A stretch of DNA of 64,000 bases, taken from NCBI GenBank assembly GCA_963934855.1, contig CAWWAC010000002.1, positions 137,423 through 201,422 of the forward strand. The letters are read 5' to 3'. The position numbers and the translations under genes are program-made. A model generated the notes under the pieces. It was given only the letters and a program-made list of their open reading frames with translations. It was not told where the DNA came from and did no database searches. Origin of the DNA: MAG-120531 sp963934855. GTDB taxonomy: Bacteria; Bacteroidota; Bacteroidia; Flavobacteriales; Flavobacteriaceae. Shown in pieces: positions 25,792-34,936 of this stretch (its first letter is position 1; each line of letters opens with the position of its first letter).

Positions 25792-26496
25792 TTATTTTTT
25801 TGAAGAGATTATTAGTTTTTTTAAAGACTTCCCGTATTTAGATATCGCCACCTCCGGAGATAACTTCTTATAGATAGAATCTAAAAACTTCACGTTGGCA
25901 TTAGACACATCGGTGATAGCTACATAAGGGGCTACATATGAATCTGAATTAATCATGGCAAAGTTAAGTGCAAATAAGTAACTTCTTAGAGTGTTTCTCT
26001 CTGAAAGTATTTGAATAGAGTCAAATAGTTGTTGGTTATTTGAACTATTAGCTTTAAATGCCTGTTCTAGAAGGCTTATGTCTTGAATGTTAAACTTAGA
26101 CATCATACTTCTGTATTCAACAAATTTTTCATGGCTGATAGATCCTTTAATATCTGGATATAGATCAAAGCTATCCCATTGGGTATTAATACTAATATTT
26201 CCAGGTTCTCCAAAGAAAGTAATCCTATCATTAATATCATTATTATCTTCTTTAACTAGGTATAAATAAAATACCTCAGGACTTTCTAATTCTGTTTTAA
26301 AGCTAAAGTTACCATTACCGTTTATCAGTACAGAATCTATCACTACTAGTGTGCTGTCTGGAACGTGTTGTAGATATAAAACACCTTTTTTTAAACCTTT
26401 AATTTGTCCAGAGAGCGCCATAGTGTTTTCAGTTGGACTCTGTTTGCAACTGGCTAAAATGAGCACGGAAAATAAGACTGTATAAAAATGTTTCAT
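25792..26496 (-). CDS. DUF4369 domain lipoprotein without thioredoxin domain
   Basis: A 234-residue predicted lipoprotein: the signal MKHFYTVLFSVLILASC ends in a lipobox with the lipidated cysteine at 17. The region about 26-120 is a DUF4369 beta-sandwich (ALSGQIKGLKKGVLYLQHVPD..., then FSFKTELESPEVFYLYLV). DUF4369 usually precedes a thioredoxin/TlpA domain, but this protein ends in a helical region with no WCxxC, so it is the short form. It is a single leftward gene; its ligand and role are unknown. Confidence 0.8.
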   Translation of the reverse strand: MKHFYTVLFSVLILASCKQSPTENTMALSGQIKGLKKGVLYLQHVPDSTLVVIDSVLINGNGNFSFKTELESPEVFYLYLVKEDNNDINDRITFFGEPGNISINTQWDSFDLYPDIKGSISHEKFVEYRSMMSKFNIQDISLLEQAFKANSSNNQQLFDSIQILSERNTLRSYLFALNFAMINSDSYVAPYVAITDVSNANVKFLDSIYKKLSPEVAISKYGKSLKKLIISSKK

Positions 26497-26554
26497 GATT
26501 GAAGATTAGTTAGGTACAAAGATGGCTAAACTCTTTAAAATATTTAATAAAAAG

Positions 26555-27817
26555 TTATAAATTAGATGCTATTTCCATTAAATAGGCACAAAATAATGCA
26601 CCTGCAGTACCTACTACATAGCCGCCAACTGCTAATAGAACTCCAACAGAAGTAAGTGAAGGACTGAATTCAGCAGCCACAACTGGTGCAGAGGCTGCAC
26701 CCCCAACATTGGCTTGGCTTCCTACTGCTAAAAAGAAAAATGGTGCTTTTATTAATTTTGCTACAATAATTAACAGAATTGCGTGAATTGATATCCAGAT
26801 AAGTCCAATGGCAATAAGACCTGGATTGTCTATAATTTGTTTTAAATCCATTTTCATACCTATAGTAGCTACCAAAATATAAATAAATACACCTCCTAAT
26901 TTACTGGCGCCTGCTCCCTCATAATTTTTAACTGAAGTGAAAGACAGGAGAATTCCTATGGTAGTAGCTATGACTACCATCCAGAAAAAGGAAGATCCTA
27001 AAAAGGAGAGAAAGCTCTTTTTATCTTGAACTTCCGCTACAGAACTATTTAAAAAGTCACTTATATGATTTCCAAAAAAATGAGAAACCCCCACAGTAGT
27101 AAACCCTATAGATAACAATATCATATAGTCTTTGATAGTGGGTATTCGGTTTACTTTTTCTTGAAATTTAGCTACTTTAATTTTAAGAGCTTCTAGAGAA
27201 GTAGTGTCCGCTTTAAGCCAACTATCTATTTGCTTTGTCTTGCCTACTCCAAGTAGTAAAATAGCCATCCAGATATTGGCTACTACAATATCTATAAGGA
27301 CCATACCTCCGTATTTTTCTGGGTTATACCTAAATATTTCAAGCATGGCTGCCTGGTTGGCTCCACCACCAATCCAACTCCCAGCAATGGTAGAGAGCCC
27401 TCGCCATATGGCATCAAAGTCGTTTCCTCCAACCGTTTCTGGTGAGAAAACAGATACTATGAGTATGGCTATGGGACCACCAATAATAATTCCCAAAGTA
27501 CCAGTAAAAAACATAATGAGGGCTTTAGTTCCCAAGCTTGCAATGGCTTTTAAGTCTATGCTCAATGTCATAAGAACTAAAGCTGCCGGTAGCAGGTACC
27601 TACTGGCCATAAAATAGAGGTTTGAATGATGGTCTGAGATCAGTCCCACACTTACAAAAATAGAGGGCAATAGGTAGCACATGAGTACCCCGGGTATAAA
27701 GGTGTAGAGCCTGACCCAAAATTTGTTTTCTAGATTATTAGTATAAAAAACAAAACCCAAACAGGCAGTTAAAAGGCCAAATACTACTGTGTCATCTGTT
27801 ATCCAAGGGCTATTCAT
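26555..27817 (-). CDS. DUF819 family integral membrane protein
   Basis: A 420-residue protein with about ten to eleven membrane helices. It starts MNSPWITDDTVVFGLLTACLG and carries GSWIGGGANQAAMLEI and, near the C-terminus, VGGAASAPVVAAEFSPSLTSVGVLLAVGGY. These are DUF819 (YjcL-type) features; the family resembles transporters but has no proven substrate. Its start overlaps the HAD stop by 4 bases (ATGA), so it is translationally coupled, and it is the last gene of the DUF5916-HAD-DUF819 operon. Confidence 0.88.
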   Translation of the reverse strand: MNSPWITDDTVVFGLLTACLGFVFYTNNLENKFWVRLYTFIPGVLMCYLLPSIFVSVGLISDHHSNLYFMASRYLLPAALVLMTLSIDLKAIASLGTKALIMFFTGTLGIIIGGPIAILIVSVFSPETVGGNDFDAIWRGLSTIAGSWIGGGANQAAMLEIFRYNPEKYGGMVLIDIVVANIWMAILLLGVGKTKQIDSWLKADTTSLEALKIKVAKFQEKVNRIPTIKDYMILLSIGFTTVGVSHFFGNHISDFLNSSVAEVQDKKSFLSFLGSSFFWMVVIATTIGILLSFTSVKNYEGAGASKLGGVFIYILVATIGMKMDLKQIIDNPGLIAIGLIWISIHAILLIIVAKLIKAPFFFLAVGSQANVGGAASAPVVAAEFSPSLTSVGVLLAVGGYVVGTAGALFCAYLMEIASNL

Positions 27818-28632
27818 TTTGAGTTTTTTAATTGAGTGAAGTACGCTTCTAAAAAGTGGGCCACACCATCCTCAGTATATTTAGCTACTAGTTCTTTGGC
27901 TACAGCTTTTACAGCTGGTCGTGCATTTTCTACTGCTATACCTAATCCCACAGCTGATAACATAGATATGTCATTAAAATTATCACCAAAGGCAATAATG
28001 TGCTCAAGTCCTATTCCTGGTTGTAACAGCTTTTCAATACCTACTAGCTTGTCTATGGAGGCAGGACTGATTTCTATAAGGCTGTCATTAGATCTATAAA
28101 TACCAATAAGACCTGACATTTGTCTCTCTAGTATTTTAAATACCACATCTAGACTTTCTTTGCTGCCCATGAGCATGAGTTTGTGAGCTCCATGGCCTTT
28201 TTTAGCCCAGCGTTCAATAGTTTTTAAAGTAGGCTCAAAAACCACCTTGGTTTGGGTGTTAAATTCTTCCTTAGCAATGCGCTCAGAATTTATAGCCGCT
28301 CGCCATTCGTCATATGCATAAAGCCCAATGGCTACTGAATTTTTTATACATATTTCAAGAAGCTGTTTTACTAAAATCAATTCAATATAGGTAGAGCTTA
28401 AAACTTTTTCTCCGTCCATTACTAATGCTCCGTTATAGCAGACCATAGGTTTGTTGCTAATTCCTAGTTCTTTTTGAATATAGCGCATACCAGACGGCAT
28501 TCTAGCAGAAACTAAAACCATGTCTATTTCAGATGCATATTTTTTAAAAACTTGACAACAAAACGGGGTGGCCCTATTTTTTAAGCCAAGCAAGGTTCCA
28601 TCTAAATCTGAGCAAAGCATTTTATAGGCCAT
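27814..28632 (-). CDS. Cof-type HAD-IIB hydrolase
   Basis: A 272-residue haloacid dehalogenase superfamily phosphatase. Motif I is DLDGTL at residues 9-14, the cap domain is C2B type, and motif IV is FGDNFNDISML near 216-226. HAD-IIB enzymes remove phosphate from sugar phosphates, phosphonoacetaldehyde or flavin precursors; the substrate here is unknown. It is one base after the DUF5916 gene and overlaps the DUF819 gene by 4 bases. Confidence 0.9.
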   Translation of the reverse strand: MAYKMLCSDLDGTLLGLKNRATPFCCQVFKKYASEIDMVLVSARMPSGMRYIQKELGISNKPMVCYNGALVMDGEKVLSSTYIELILVKQLLEICIKNSVAIGLYAYDEWRAAINSERIAKEEFNTQTKVVFEPTLKTIERWAKKGHGAHKLMLMGSKESLDVVFKILERQMSGLIGIYRSNDSLIEISPASIDKLVGIEKLLQPGIGLEHIIAFGDNFNDISMLSAVGLGIAVENARPAVKAVAKELVAKYTEDGVAHFLEAYFTQLKNSK

Positions 28633-28633
28633 T

Positions 28634-30829
28634 TTATATATTTAACCAGTAAGTGAATTTTAGATTGAGGGATCTAAATTTTGGAGCAAATTGTTCTACA
28701 AAATAATTGTCATTATACACTACAAATAAATCAGATAGTGGCGCAAAACGCCACTGTAAACGGCTATTTATTCCTACATTGTCATTTCTGTCGCTGTACT
28801 GAATAAGGGTGGTCCAAAAGACAGATTTGTTAAAAGTGATTTCTACATTAGGACTTAAAAGAATAATGTTTGAATCTGTATACGGTTTTGGCATTCTTAG
28901 TTGGTTGTATTCATATTGAAAACCAAGAACAACTTTAGGCTGTATTCTTAAATTTAGACTGCCTTGTATGACGTTTCTTTGGCCGTTGTAAAACTGTCCA
29001 AAACCAGGTTCAAAAGTGTATGAAAATGCTTTTCTTCTATCTGATTGATAGCTTAATTCAAAGGAAGTATAATGGTATCCTATATCTGCTGGAAGCGCTA
29101 CAGCTCCCTCAGAATTACTAGGATCAAAGCTGTCTGTGAGATAGGTGTATCTATTGAACATATTTACAGACCATTGGCTTTGATTTATGTATTTAGTTGT
29201 CCAAGAAGAGGACATGGTAAAATCTGTATTTTGAAGATTTAAACTAGGCCTCCAAATAGCATTTGGGTTCAGTCTTAAATTGTGGTTGTTTACCTTTCCC
29301 TTCTTAGGCCAAAAGACCAATTCTACAAAAGGTCTGGCAGCTATAATATCTGTTCTCCGAACAAACCCAAGGTCTGATCTAAAGTTTTCACCCACGTAGT
29401 TTCCTCTTAAGCCAAAATTTAAATACCTTGAGTTGTAAAATAATTCTGCTCCTCCAGCCCCGTCAAGGTCTTTTACATCTGGGCTTATAGATTGGTGTAG
29501 AAAGAATTTCCCCACCCATTTATTGTCTTCACTGGCTAGATTATAGTCTACACCAAAGACCCTGTTATATTTTTCACTAGACTCTAAAAAACCATATTTT
29601 TTAAGGCTCTCTCTATTGATAAAGAACATACTAATATTTGAGCGAGTAAATAGTTTTTTCTGCAGAGAAAATACCGTATTATTATTACTCGCAATCTCAT
29701 TTTCAAGGTCTTCATCTGTTTGGATATTTAGTAAACCAACCCTCCAGTCTTCAGAGAGTTTACCACTCAGACGCATGCCAGCCACAATTCTATTTTCAAT
29801 AGTCTCTCCATCTAAATTTTTGGCTAAGCCAATTCTTCTAGAAAAAAAAGGATTTGAATCTCTAGAGTTTCCAAAATTTCCAAATAGGTCATTATTATCT
29901 ACGAAAAACTGCCTTCTTTCCGGTAGAAATATCTCAAAACGCGTGAGGTTGGTCACTACATTGTCTATGGCTACATTGGAAAAATCCGGGTTAAGGGTGA
30001 GATCTAAGTTCATTCCATTTCCAATGGCTAGTTTAGCGTCACCACCTACTTTGTATTGAGAGCTTGAATTTTGGGATATGTAGTTTTTATCTGAAATGCC
30101 ATTTATATATGGAATAAGCGCTATTGGCGTTCTAGATTTTCCCAGTGGTTTTTCAAAAATCATATCTTCCATAAATGCCAAATTAAAAACTAATTGGTTT
30201 TGTGGAATTTTGGCAAAGGTGCTGGTTTCATTTTCCTGCATATCAAACCTATAGCTATTAAAGCGCCATTTGGTTTCACCCTCTTTAAATTTAAAAGAAG
30301 TTAGAGGTATAGCAATTTCAGCTATATAAAAACCGTCTCCTATGAAGGTTTCTCCTCGCCACTTTACATCCCAAGAGGTTGTAAAGCCATCACGATCAGA
30401 ACCCCCATTAGAGATAAGCGCTTCTCTTCTTACTCCTAGCGGATTAGTTCCAAATAAAAAAGCATTGGTACCATCATTAAAAGTGTCAAAAATAAAACTG
30501 ATGTTGTCATTATTTCCCGCTCTAAAATCTCTCTGTAATGAAGGAATTACATAATCATTCCCACTAGTAAACACGGTCACTCCAAGGAAGAGTGTGGTAT
30601 TGTCATAGAGCATTTTAATTTGGGTTTTCTGTTTTGCTAGTATAGAGTCTGAAGGAAAATACTGTTGAAAATTTTCTGCAGCATTTGCAGTCTCCCAAAC
30701 GGCTTCGTCTAATTTTCCATTAATAATAATGGGATTGTCTATTAATTTTACTAAGATACTTTTATCTGAATTTTGAGAAAAAATAAAAAAAGGAGATAGG
30801 AAAAAAAGAAATAAAATGTTTTTGTTCAT
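28634..30829 (-). CDS. DUF5916 protein: CBM9-like domain plus outer-membrane barrel
   Basis: A 731-residue secreted protein. After a signal peptide (MNKNILFLFFLSPFFIFSQ) comes a carbohydrate-binding family 9-like domain at about residues 33-215 (INGKLDEAVWETA, IKMLYDNTTLFLGVTVF, WDVKWRGETFIGDGFYIAEIAIP). The rest is rich in alternating beta strands typical of DUF5916 and ends NLKFTYWLNI, a plausible outer-membrane C-terminus. CBM9-DUF5916 proteins are widespread in Bacteroidetes, and no substrate is proven. It leads the leftward operon, with a -7 element at 30853-30860. Confidence 0.87.
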   Translation of the reverse strand: MNKNILFLFFLSPFFIFSQNSDKSILVKLIDNPIIINGKLDEAVWETANAAENFQQYFPSDSILAKQKTQIKMLYDNTTLFLGVTVFTSGNDYVIPSLQRDFRAGNNDNISFIFDTFNDGTNAFLFGTNPLGVRREALISNGGSDRDGFTTSWDVKWRGETFIGDGFYIAEIAIPLTSFKFKEGETKWRFNSYRFDMQENETSTFAKIPQNQLVFNLAFMEDMIFEKPLGKSRTPIALIPYINGISDKNYISQNSSSQYKVGGDAKLAIGNGMNLDLTLNPDFSNVAIDNVVTNLTRFEIFLPERRQFFVDNNDLFGNFGNSRDSNPFFSRRIGLAKNLDGETIENRIVAGMRLSGKLSEDWRVGLLNIQTDEDLENEIASNNNTVFSLQKKLFTRSNISMFFINRESLKKYGFLESSEKYNRVFGVDYNLASEDNKWVGKFFLHQSISPDVKDLDGAGGAELFYNSRYLNFGLRGNYVGENFRSDLGFVRRTDIIAARPFVELVFWPKKGKVNNHNLRLNPNAIWRPSLNLQNTDFTMSSSWTTKYINQSQWSVNMFNRYTYLTDSFDPSNSEGAVALPADIGYHYTSFELSYQSDRRKAFSYTFEPGFGQFYNGQRNVIQGSLNLRIQPKVVLGFQYEYNQLRMPKPYTDSNIILLSPNVEITFNKSVFWTTLIQYSDRNDNVGINSRLQWRFAPLSDLFVVYNDNYFVEQFAPKFRSLNLKFTYWLNI

Positions 30830-30852
30830 TGGTTTTGGATAGTTGGATCATT

Positions 30853-30860
30853 CAAATTTA
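30853..30860 (-). promoter_or_regulatory. -7 promoter element of the DUF5916-HAD-DUF819 operon
   Basis: Read leftward, TAAATTTG matches TAnnTTTG, 24 bases before the DUF5916 ATG at 30829. Confidence 0.5.
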
Positions 30861-30924
30861 CACCATTTAATATTTTAATTAATTATAAAATGGCATAGGA
30901 TGCCAAAAGTTATTAGGAGTTCTT

Positions 30925-30932
30925 TATTTTTG
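30925..30932 (+). promoter_or_regulatory. -7 promoter element of the S1/P1 nuclease gene
   Basis: TATTTTTG matches TAnnTTTG, ending 14 bases before the ATG at 30947. It is divergent from the element at 30853-30860. Confidence 0.5.
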
Positions 30933-30946
30933 ATAAAATTTTTCAT

Positions 30947-31723
30947 ATGAGATCATTCCTTTTTGCTTTATTGTTTGTTTTTCAATTCTCAACTGCCAAT
31001 GCCTTAGATTGGGGAAAGACTGGCCACAGAACAGTTGGCCAAATTGCTCAAGACCACCTGAGTAAAAAAGCATCTAAAATGATAGCGACTTTATTAGATG
31101 GAGAATCTCTAGCCTTAGTTTCCAACTACGGGGATGATATTAAGTCTGATAAAAAATTTAATTCTTACAATACTTGGCATTATGTGAATTTACCCCTAGG
31201 AGCGACTTATAGTCTAGAGTCTTCTAATAGTGATGGAGATATTATTCAAGGCATTCAAAAATGTATAAATGTGATTAGAGAGCCTTCTAGTAGCCAGGCA
31301 GATAAAGCGTTTTATTTAAAAATGTTGGTGCATTTTATTGGTGACCTTCATCAACCTATGCATATTGGAAGAGAGGAAGACAAAGGGGGGAATGATATAA
31401 AGCTTACTTGGTTTGGGAAAAACACTAATCTACACAGGGTTTGGGATTCTAATTTAGTAGAAGAATTTGGGATGAGTTATTCTGAGCTTTCTACTGAGTC
31501 TCCTAGATTGAGCAAACGCAGAAAAAAACAAATTATGGGAGGCAGCCCGTTAGATTGGTTGCGTGAAGGACATAAAATCACATCTGTTCTTTATCAAGAC
31601 CTTCCGGAAAACGGAAAGCTTGGTTATGAGTACGCCTACAAATACACGGGCTTAATGCGTGATCAAATTCAAAAAGGAGGCCTTAGATTGGCACAAATGC
31701 TCAATGAATTATTTGATAAATAG
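30947..31723 (+). CDS. Secreted S1/P1 nuclease
   Basis: A 258-residue zinc-dependent nuclease for single-stranded nucleic acid. A signal peptide ends near NAL, and the three-zinc site is complete: Trp22 at the new N-terminus, His27 (TGHRTVG), NYGDDI, TWHYVNL, HFIGDLHQPMHIG and NLHRVWDSN. Outside the cell or in the periplasm it would scavenge phosphate and nucleosides. It stands alone, divergent from the DUF5916 operon. Confidence 0.95.
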   Translation: MRSFLFALLFVFQFSTANALDWGKTGHRTVGQIAQDHLSKKASKMIATLLDGESLALVSNYGDDIKSDKKFNSYNTWHYVNLPLGATYSLESSNSDGDIIQGIQKCINVIREPSSSQADKAFYLKMLVHFIGDLHQPMHIGREEDKGGNDIKLTWFGKNTNLHRVWDSNLVEEFGMSYSELSTESPRLSKRRKKQIMGGSPLDWLREGHKITSVLYQDLPENGKLGYEYAYKYTGLMRDQIQKGGLRLAQMLNELFDK

Positions 31724-31878
31724 CTTTAAATTTTATTAGATAAGTCTTGGGAGAATTGCTCAGTTGTTAAAACATCTCCTAGAGGGTTTTATTTCTAGTC
31801 ACATTTTGCGGTTTTCACCAATTGAATTTAATTCAAGCCAAGTATGGGTTGTTTTCACTTAGCGACTGTAATTTACGC

Positions 31879-32157
31879 CTATCGTTTAGAAATTTTATTT
31901 CCAGTGACTTGTCTTTGAAGTTTACATTTAAATCTGCCAACCTCTGAAGACCTTAGCTTTTCATGTTTGGTAGCCCTGCCTTGTACTCTCGCGCGCCACA
32001 TTCTAAAACTACTAGGTTTCATTTCACGCCGCATGATCTCAATTGTCTCCTTTTCTGTGACACCAAATTGAAAAGTGATAGCCTCAAAGGGAGTGCGGTC
32101 TTCCCAAGCCATTTCTATAATACGGTCCAATTCTATTTCTGTAAATTCTTTTTTCAT
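31879..32157 (-). CDS. TIGR03643/DUF2805 family protein
   Basis: A 92-residue basic protein. The pattern DRIIEMAWEDRTPFEAITFQFGVTE, then EVIxxMRREMKPSSFRMWRARVQGR and a basic tail identify the TIGR03643 family of unknown function. The helix-turn-helix-like spacing and positive charge would allow nucleic acid binding, but this is only an inference. It is 24 bases downstream of the DoxX-like gene on the same strand, so the two may be cotranscribed. Confidence 0.85.
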   Translation of the reverse strand: MKKEFTEIELDRIIEMAWEDRTPFEAITFQFGVTEKETIEIMRREMKPSSFRMWRARVQGRATKHEKLRSSEVGRFKCKLQRQVTGNKISKR

Positions 32158-32181
32158 ACCCCTACAAAGGTATAAAAGAAT

Positions 32182-32532
32182 TTATACCAATTGAAGATAT
32201 GCCCAATACATTAGAAAAAATTGAACGGGAATTCTCAATATCAATATCCATTTAGGTATTCCAGCATTTAATTTTTTAGAACTAAGCATGTCAACATGAA
32301 CCAGTAAAAAAACACTTAGCATGGCTATAATCCCATAAATGGATAAATTTCTAGTGGCTACCCAAAATAATCCCACTCCAAAAAGCACCTCTACTAAGCC
32401 ACTCCAAAAAACCATAGCTTTCGGATTTGGTATATACTTTGGCATAATACGCAGGTATACCCTTGGCTTTACAAAATGCATAATTCCTCCAAAAATATAA
32501 AGGCTAGCCATAAAGATTATGTTTTGTTCCAT
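32182..32532 (-). CDS. DoxX-like small membrane protein
   Basis: A 116-residue protein with four predicted membrane helices. The N-terminal half, MASLYIFGGIMHFVKPRVYLRIMP, and FWSGLVEVLFGVGLFW are typical of DoxX-like proteins. The family is linked loosely to respiration or redox stress and has no proven activity. A frame with protein-like character overlaps its start from upstream (32517-32651). Confidence 0.8.
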   Translation of the reverse strand: MEQNIIFMASLYIFGGIMHFVKPRVYLRIMPKYIPNPKAMVFWSGLVEVLFGVGLFWVATRNLSIYGIIAMLSVFLLVHVDMLSSKKLNAGIPKWILILRIPVQFFLMYWAYLQLV

Positions 32533-32651
32533 TTTATAAAGATAAAAAAACTAGATCCTATTATTGCAGCACCCACAAAAATTACATTAAAGTATATGTT
32601 TGGTTCTGAATAAGCAGTGATGGCTAATGATAAATAGCATTTAGATGCTGG
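32517..32651 (-). pseudogene. Possible coding remnant upstream of the DoxX-like gene
   Basis: A leftward open frame of 44 codons plus stop has no ATG, but reads like protein: a polar AYSEPNIYFNV piece followed by a membrane-like VIFVGAAIIGSSFFIFIKW helix. It ends inside the DoxX-like gene in another frame. It could be the tail of a decayed membrane protein gene, or chance. Confidence 0.25.
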
Positions 32652-32667
32652 TCATATTTTGAAAAAT

Positions 32668-32714
32668 ATTTAAATAGAATCGGCCTCCAAATTGGAGGCC
32701 GATTCTATTTAAAT
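32668..32714. terminator. 47-base inverted repeat, terminator of htpG
   Basis: Arms of 23 bases (32668-32690 and 32692-32714) are perfect complements around a single central A. Read leftward from the htpG stop at 32734, the stem is followed by ATTTTT, so it should terminate htpG. The stem is unusually long and perfect. Confidence 0.75.
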
Positions 32715-32733
32715 CAATAAAAAGGGAATGAGT

Positions 32734-34623
32734 TTATTTAATCATTTCATAACTTCTAGAGATAAAATCACTCAGTGCTTCTCCCTTTAAAAGCCCTTTA
32801 GAAAGTTTTGCTAGGTCTATAGACTGACTAATAAGGCGTTCTTGCTTTTTCTGTGTTTTGGTATTTAATATTTCACCAACCAAAGGATGGTTAATATTTA
32901 CAATTAAATTGTGCATGTCTGGCATATTTCCCATTCCAAACATTCCACCACCACCACCGGATTGTTGCATTTCTTTCATACGTCTCATGAATTCAGGTTC
33001 TGTAATAACAAAGGGTGCACTTTCGCTATTCATTGCTTCTAATTGGACTGTTAATCCAGAGGGACCCGTAATAGCTTCTATTTTAGTTTTTAAGGTTTCT
33101 TTTTCCTGGTCAGAAAGTTTTGAAATAGATATATCATCTTTTTGAATAAGTTTGTCTATTGGGTCTGCATCTACTCTTGCAAATGAGATTTTATCTTTAG
33201 AAGTTTCTAGTTTTTGCATTAGATGAGACACAATAGGAGAGTCTAACAAAATAACCTCATATCCTTTTGCTTTAGCGGTTGCTATATAGGAGTGTTGAGA
33301 TTCTTTGTCTGAGGTATATAAAATGACCATTTTGTCATCCTTATCTGTTTGTTTAGGCTTTAATACAGCTTCTAACTCATCAAAAGTGTAGTATTTGCCG
33401 TCTACTGTTGGATAAAGCGCAAATTTGTTTGCCTTTTCAAAGAATTTCTCTTCTGACAACATTCCGTATTCAATGACAATTTTTATATCATTCCATTTTT
33501 GTTCAAATGCTTCTCTATCACTCTTAAACAAGCTGCTTAATTTGTCGCCTACTTTTTTTGTGATATAGCTAGAAATTTTCTTAACTGCACCATCTGCTTG
33601 TAAATAAGACCTAGAAACGTTTAAAGGAATGTCAGGAGAGTCTATAACTCCACGTAGCATAGTTAAAAACTCAGGAACTATTCCCTCTACGTTGTCAGTT
33701 ACAAACACCTGATTTTGGTAAAGTTGTATTCTGTCTTTTTGTGCGCTTATATCATTTGTGAGTTTTGGAAAGTATAAGATTCCAGTCAGGTTAAAAGGAT
33801 AGTCTACATTGAGGTGAATATTAAAAAGAGGCTCCTCAAATTGCATAGGGTACAACTCTCTGTAGAAGTCTTTGTAATCCTTATCTTTGAGGTCTGCGGG
33901 AGCCTTTGTCCATGCTGGATTTGGATTGTTAATAATATTTGGAACTTCTCTAGTGGGGGCTAAATCTTCTTTTTTTGCACCTTTTGGTTTTTCTAATGTT
34001 TCTGTTTTAGTACCAAAAATAATAGGAACAGGCATAAACTTATTGTATTTACTCAACAAGCCGCTAATCTTTGTTTCTTTTAAAAAGTCTTCTGAATCTT
34101 CAGCAATGTGAAGAATGATTTCAGTACCCCTATCTTTTTTATCTGCTGCTTCTAATGTAAAGTTTGGCGATCCGTCACAAGTCCAGTGAGCAGCGGGTGC
34201 ATCTTTAAAGCTTTTAGTTATAATTTCTACTTTGTGTGCCACCATGAATGCAGAGTAGAAGCCCAGACCAAAGTGGCCTATAATTCCAGAATCTTTTCCA
34301 GCCTCTTTGTATTTGTCTAAAAATTCTTCTGCTCCTGAAAAGGCTATTTGATTGATGTATTTTTCTACTTCTTCAGAGGTCATACCCAAACCTTGGTCTA
34401 TAATGTGTAGTTTTTTTCCTTTCTTATCTATTTTAATTTCAATAGTAGGATCTCCGTACTCTACCTCAGCTTCGCCAATGGAAGTAAGGTGTTTGAGTTT
34501 AAGAGTAGCGTCTGTTGCGTTAGAAACCAACTCTCTTAAAAAAATTTCATGATCACTGTATAAAAACTTTTTTATCAGTGGAAATATATTTTCTACTGAT
34601 ACATTTATCTTTCCTTGGGACAT
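32734..34623 (-). CDS. htpG: Molecular chaperone HtpG (Hsp90 family)
   Basis: A 629-residue ATP-dependent chaperone. The GHKL ATPase domain shows LRELVSNATDATLK (about residues 26-39), DQGLGMT and IGHFGLGFYSAFMVA. The middle domain has LNVSRSYLQ, and the C-terminal dimerisation domain follows. A Gly/Met-rich linker (QSGGGGGMFGMGNMPDM) at about 550-566 interrupts the C-terminal domain. It is a single leftward gene closed by the inverted repeat at 32668. Confidence 0.98.
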   Translation of the reverse strand: MSQGKINVSVENIFPLIKKFLYSDHEIFLRELVSNATDATLKLKHLTSIGEAEVEYGDPTIEIKIDKKGKKLHIIDQGLGMTSEEVEKYINQIAFSGAEEFLDKYKEAGKDSGIIGHFGLGFYSAFMVAHKVEIITKSFKDAPAAHWTCDGSPNFTLEAADKKDRGTEIILHIAEDSEDFLKETKISGLLSKYNKFMPVPIIFGTKTETLEKPKGAKKEDLAPTREVPNIINNPNPAWTKAPADLKDKDYKDFYRELYPMQFEEPLFNIHLNVDYPFNLTGILYFPKLTNDISAQKDRIQLYQNQVFVTDNVEGIVPEFLTMLRGVIDSPDIPLNVSRSYLQADGAVKKISSYITKKVGDKLSSLFKSDREAFEQKWNDIKIVIEYGMLSEEKFFEKANKFALYPTVDGKYYTFDELEAVLKPKQTDKDDKMVILYTSDKESQHSYIATAKAKGYEVILLDSPIVSHLMQKLETSKDKISFARVDADPIDKLIQKDDISISKLSDQEKETLKTKIEAITGPSGLTVQLEAMNSESAPFVITEPEFMRRMKEMQQSGGGGGMFGMGNMPDMHNLIVNINHPLVGEILNTKTQKKQERLISQSIDLAKLSKGLLKGEALSDFISRSYEMIK

Positions 34624-34782
34624 AATTATAAAAATTTATATATTTTAAACAATACAATACAAATAGAGTACCAAGCAAAAAGAATCTGACAAACTGACAC
34701 CGCTTGCGTCATTTTTTCAGTATTAAATGTTATTAATAAGTTAATATTGTTTAGTTTTTAATATTTTTAATTAAACAGTTTG

Positions 34783-34906
34783 TATATTTGATTAGGAGAT
34801 TGGGGAAGACTTTGCTATGAAAAAGACAAATCAATATTCGCAACTCCTTTTGTTTATTTATTGGTTAGGCTAGAAACGCACTTTTTTAAAGTGCGTTTCT
34901 TATTTT
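34783..34906 (+). ncRNA. Short orphan transcription unit: promoter, 18-codon ORF and terminator
   Basis: TATATTTG (34783-34790) is a perfect -7 element. About 82 bases later a 12-base perfect stem, GAAACGCACTTT/AAAGTGCGTTTC (34873-34899), with a 3-base loop is followed by TTATTTT, a good terminator. The predicted RNA of roughly 100 bases contains an ATG-led 18-codon frame (34817-34873), MKKTNQYSQLLLFIYWLG, whose stop touches the stem. It could be a small RNA, a small membrane peptide, or a leader. The next gene has its own promoter 30 bases on, so it is not an obvious attenuator. Confidence 0.45.
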
Positions 34907-34936
34907 AAATAAACTCATTATCTGTTTATTATTTAG

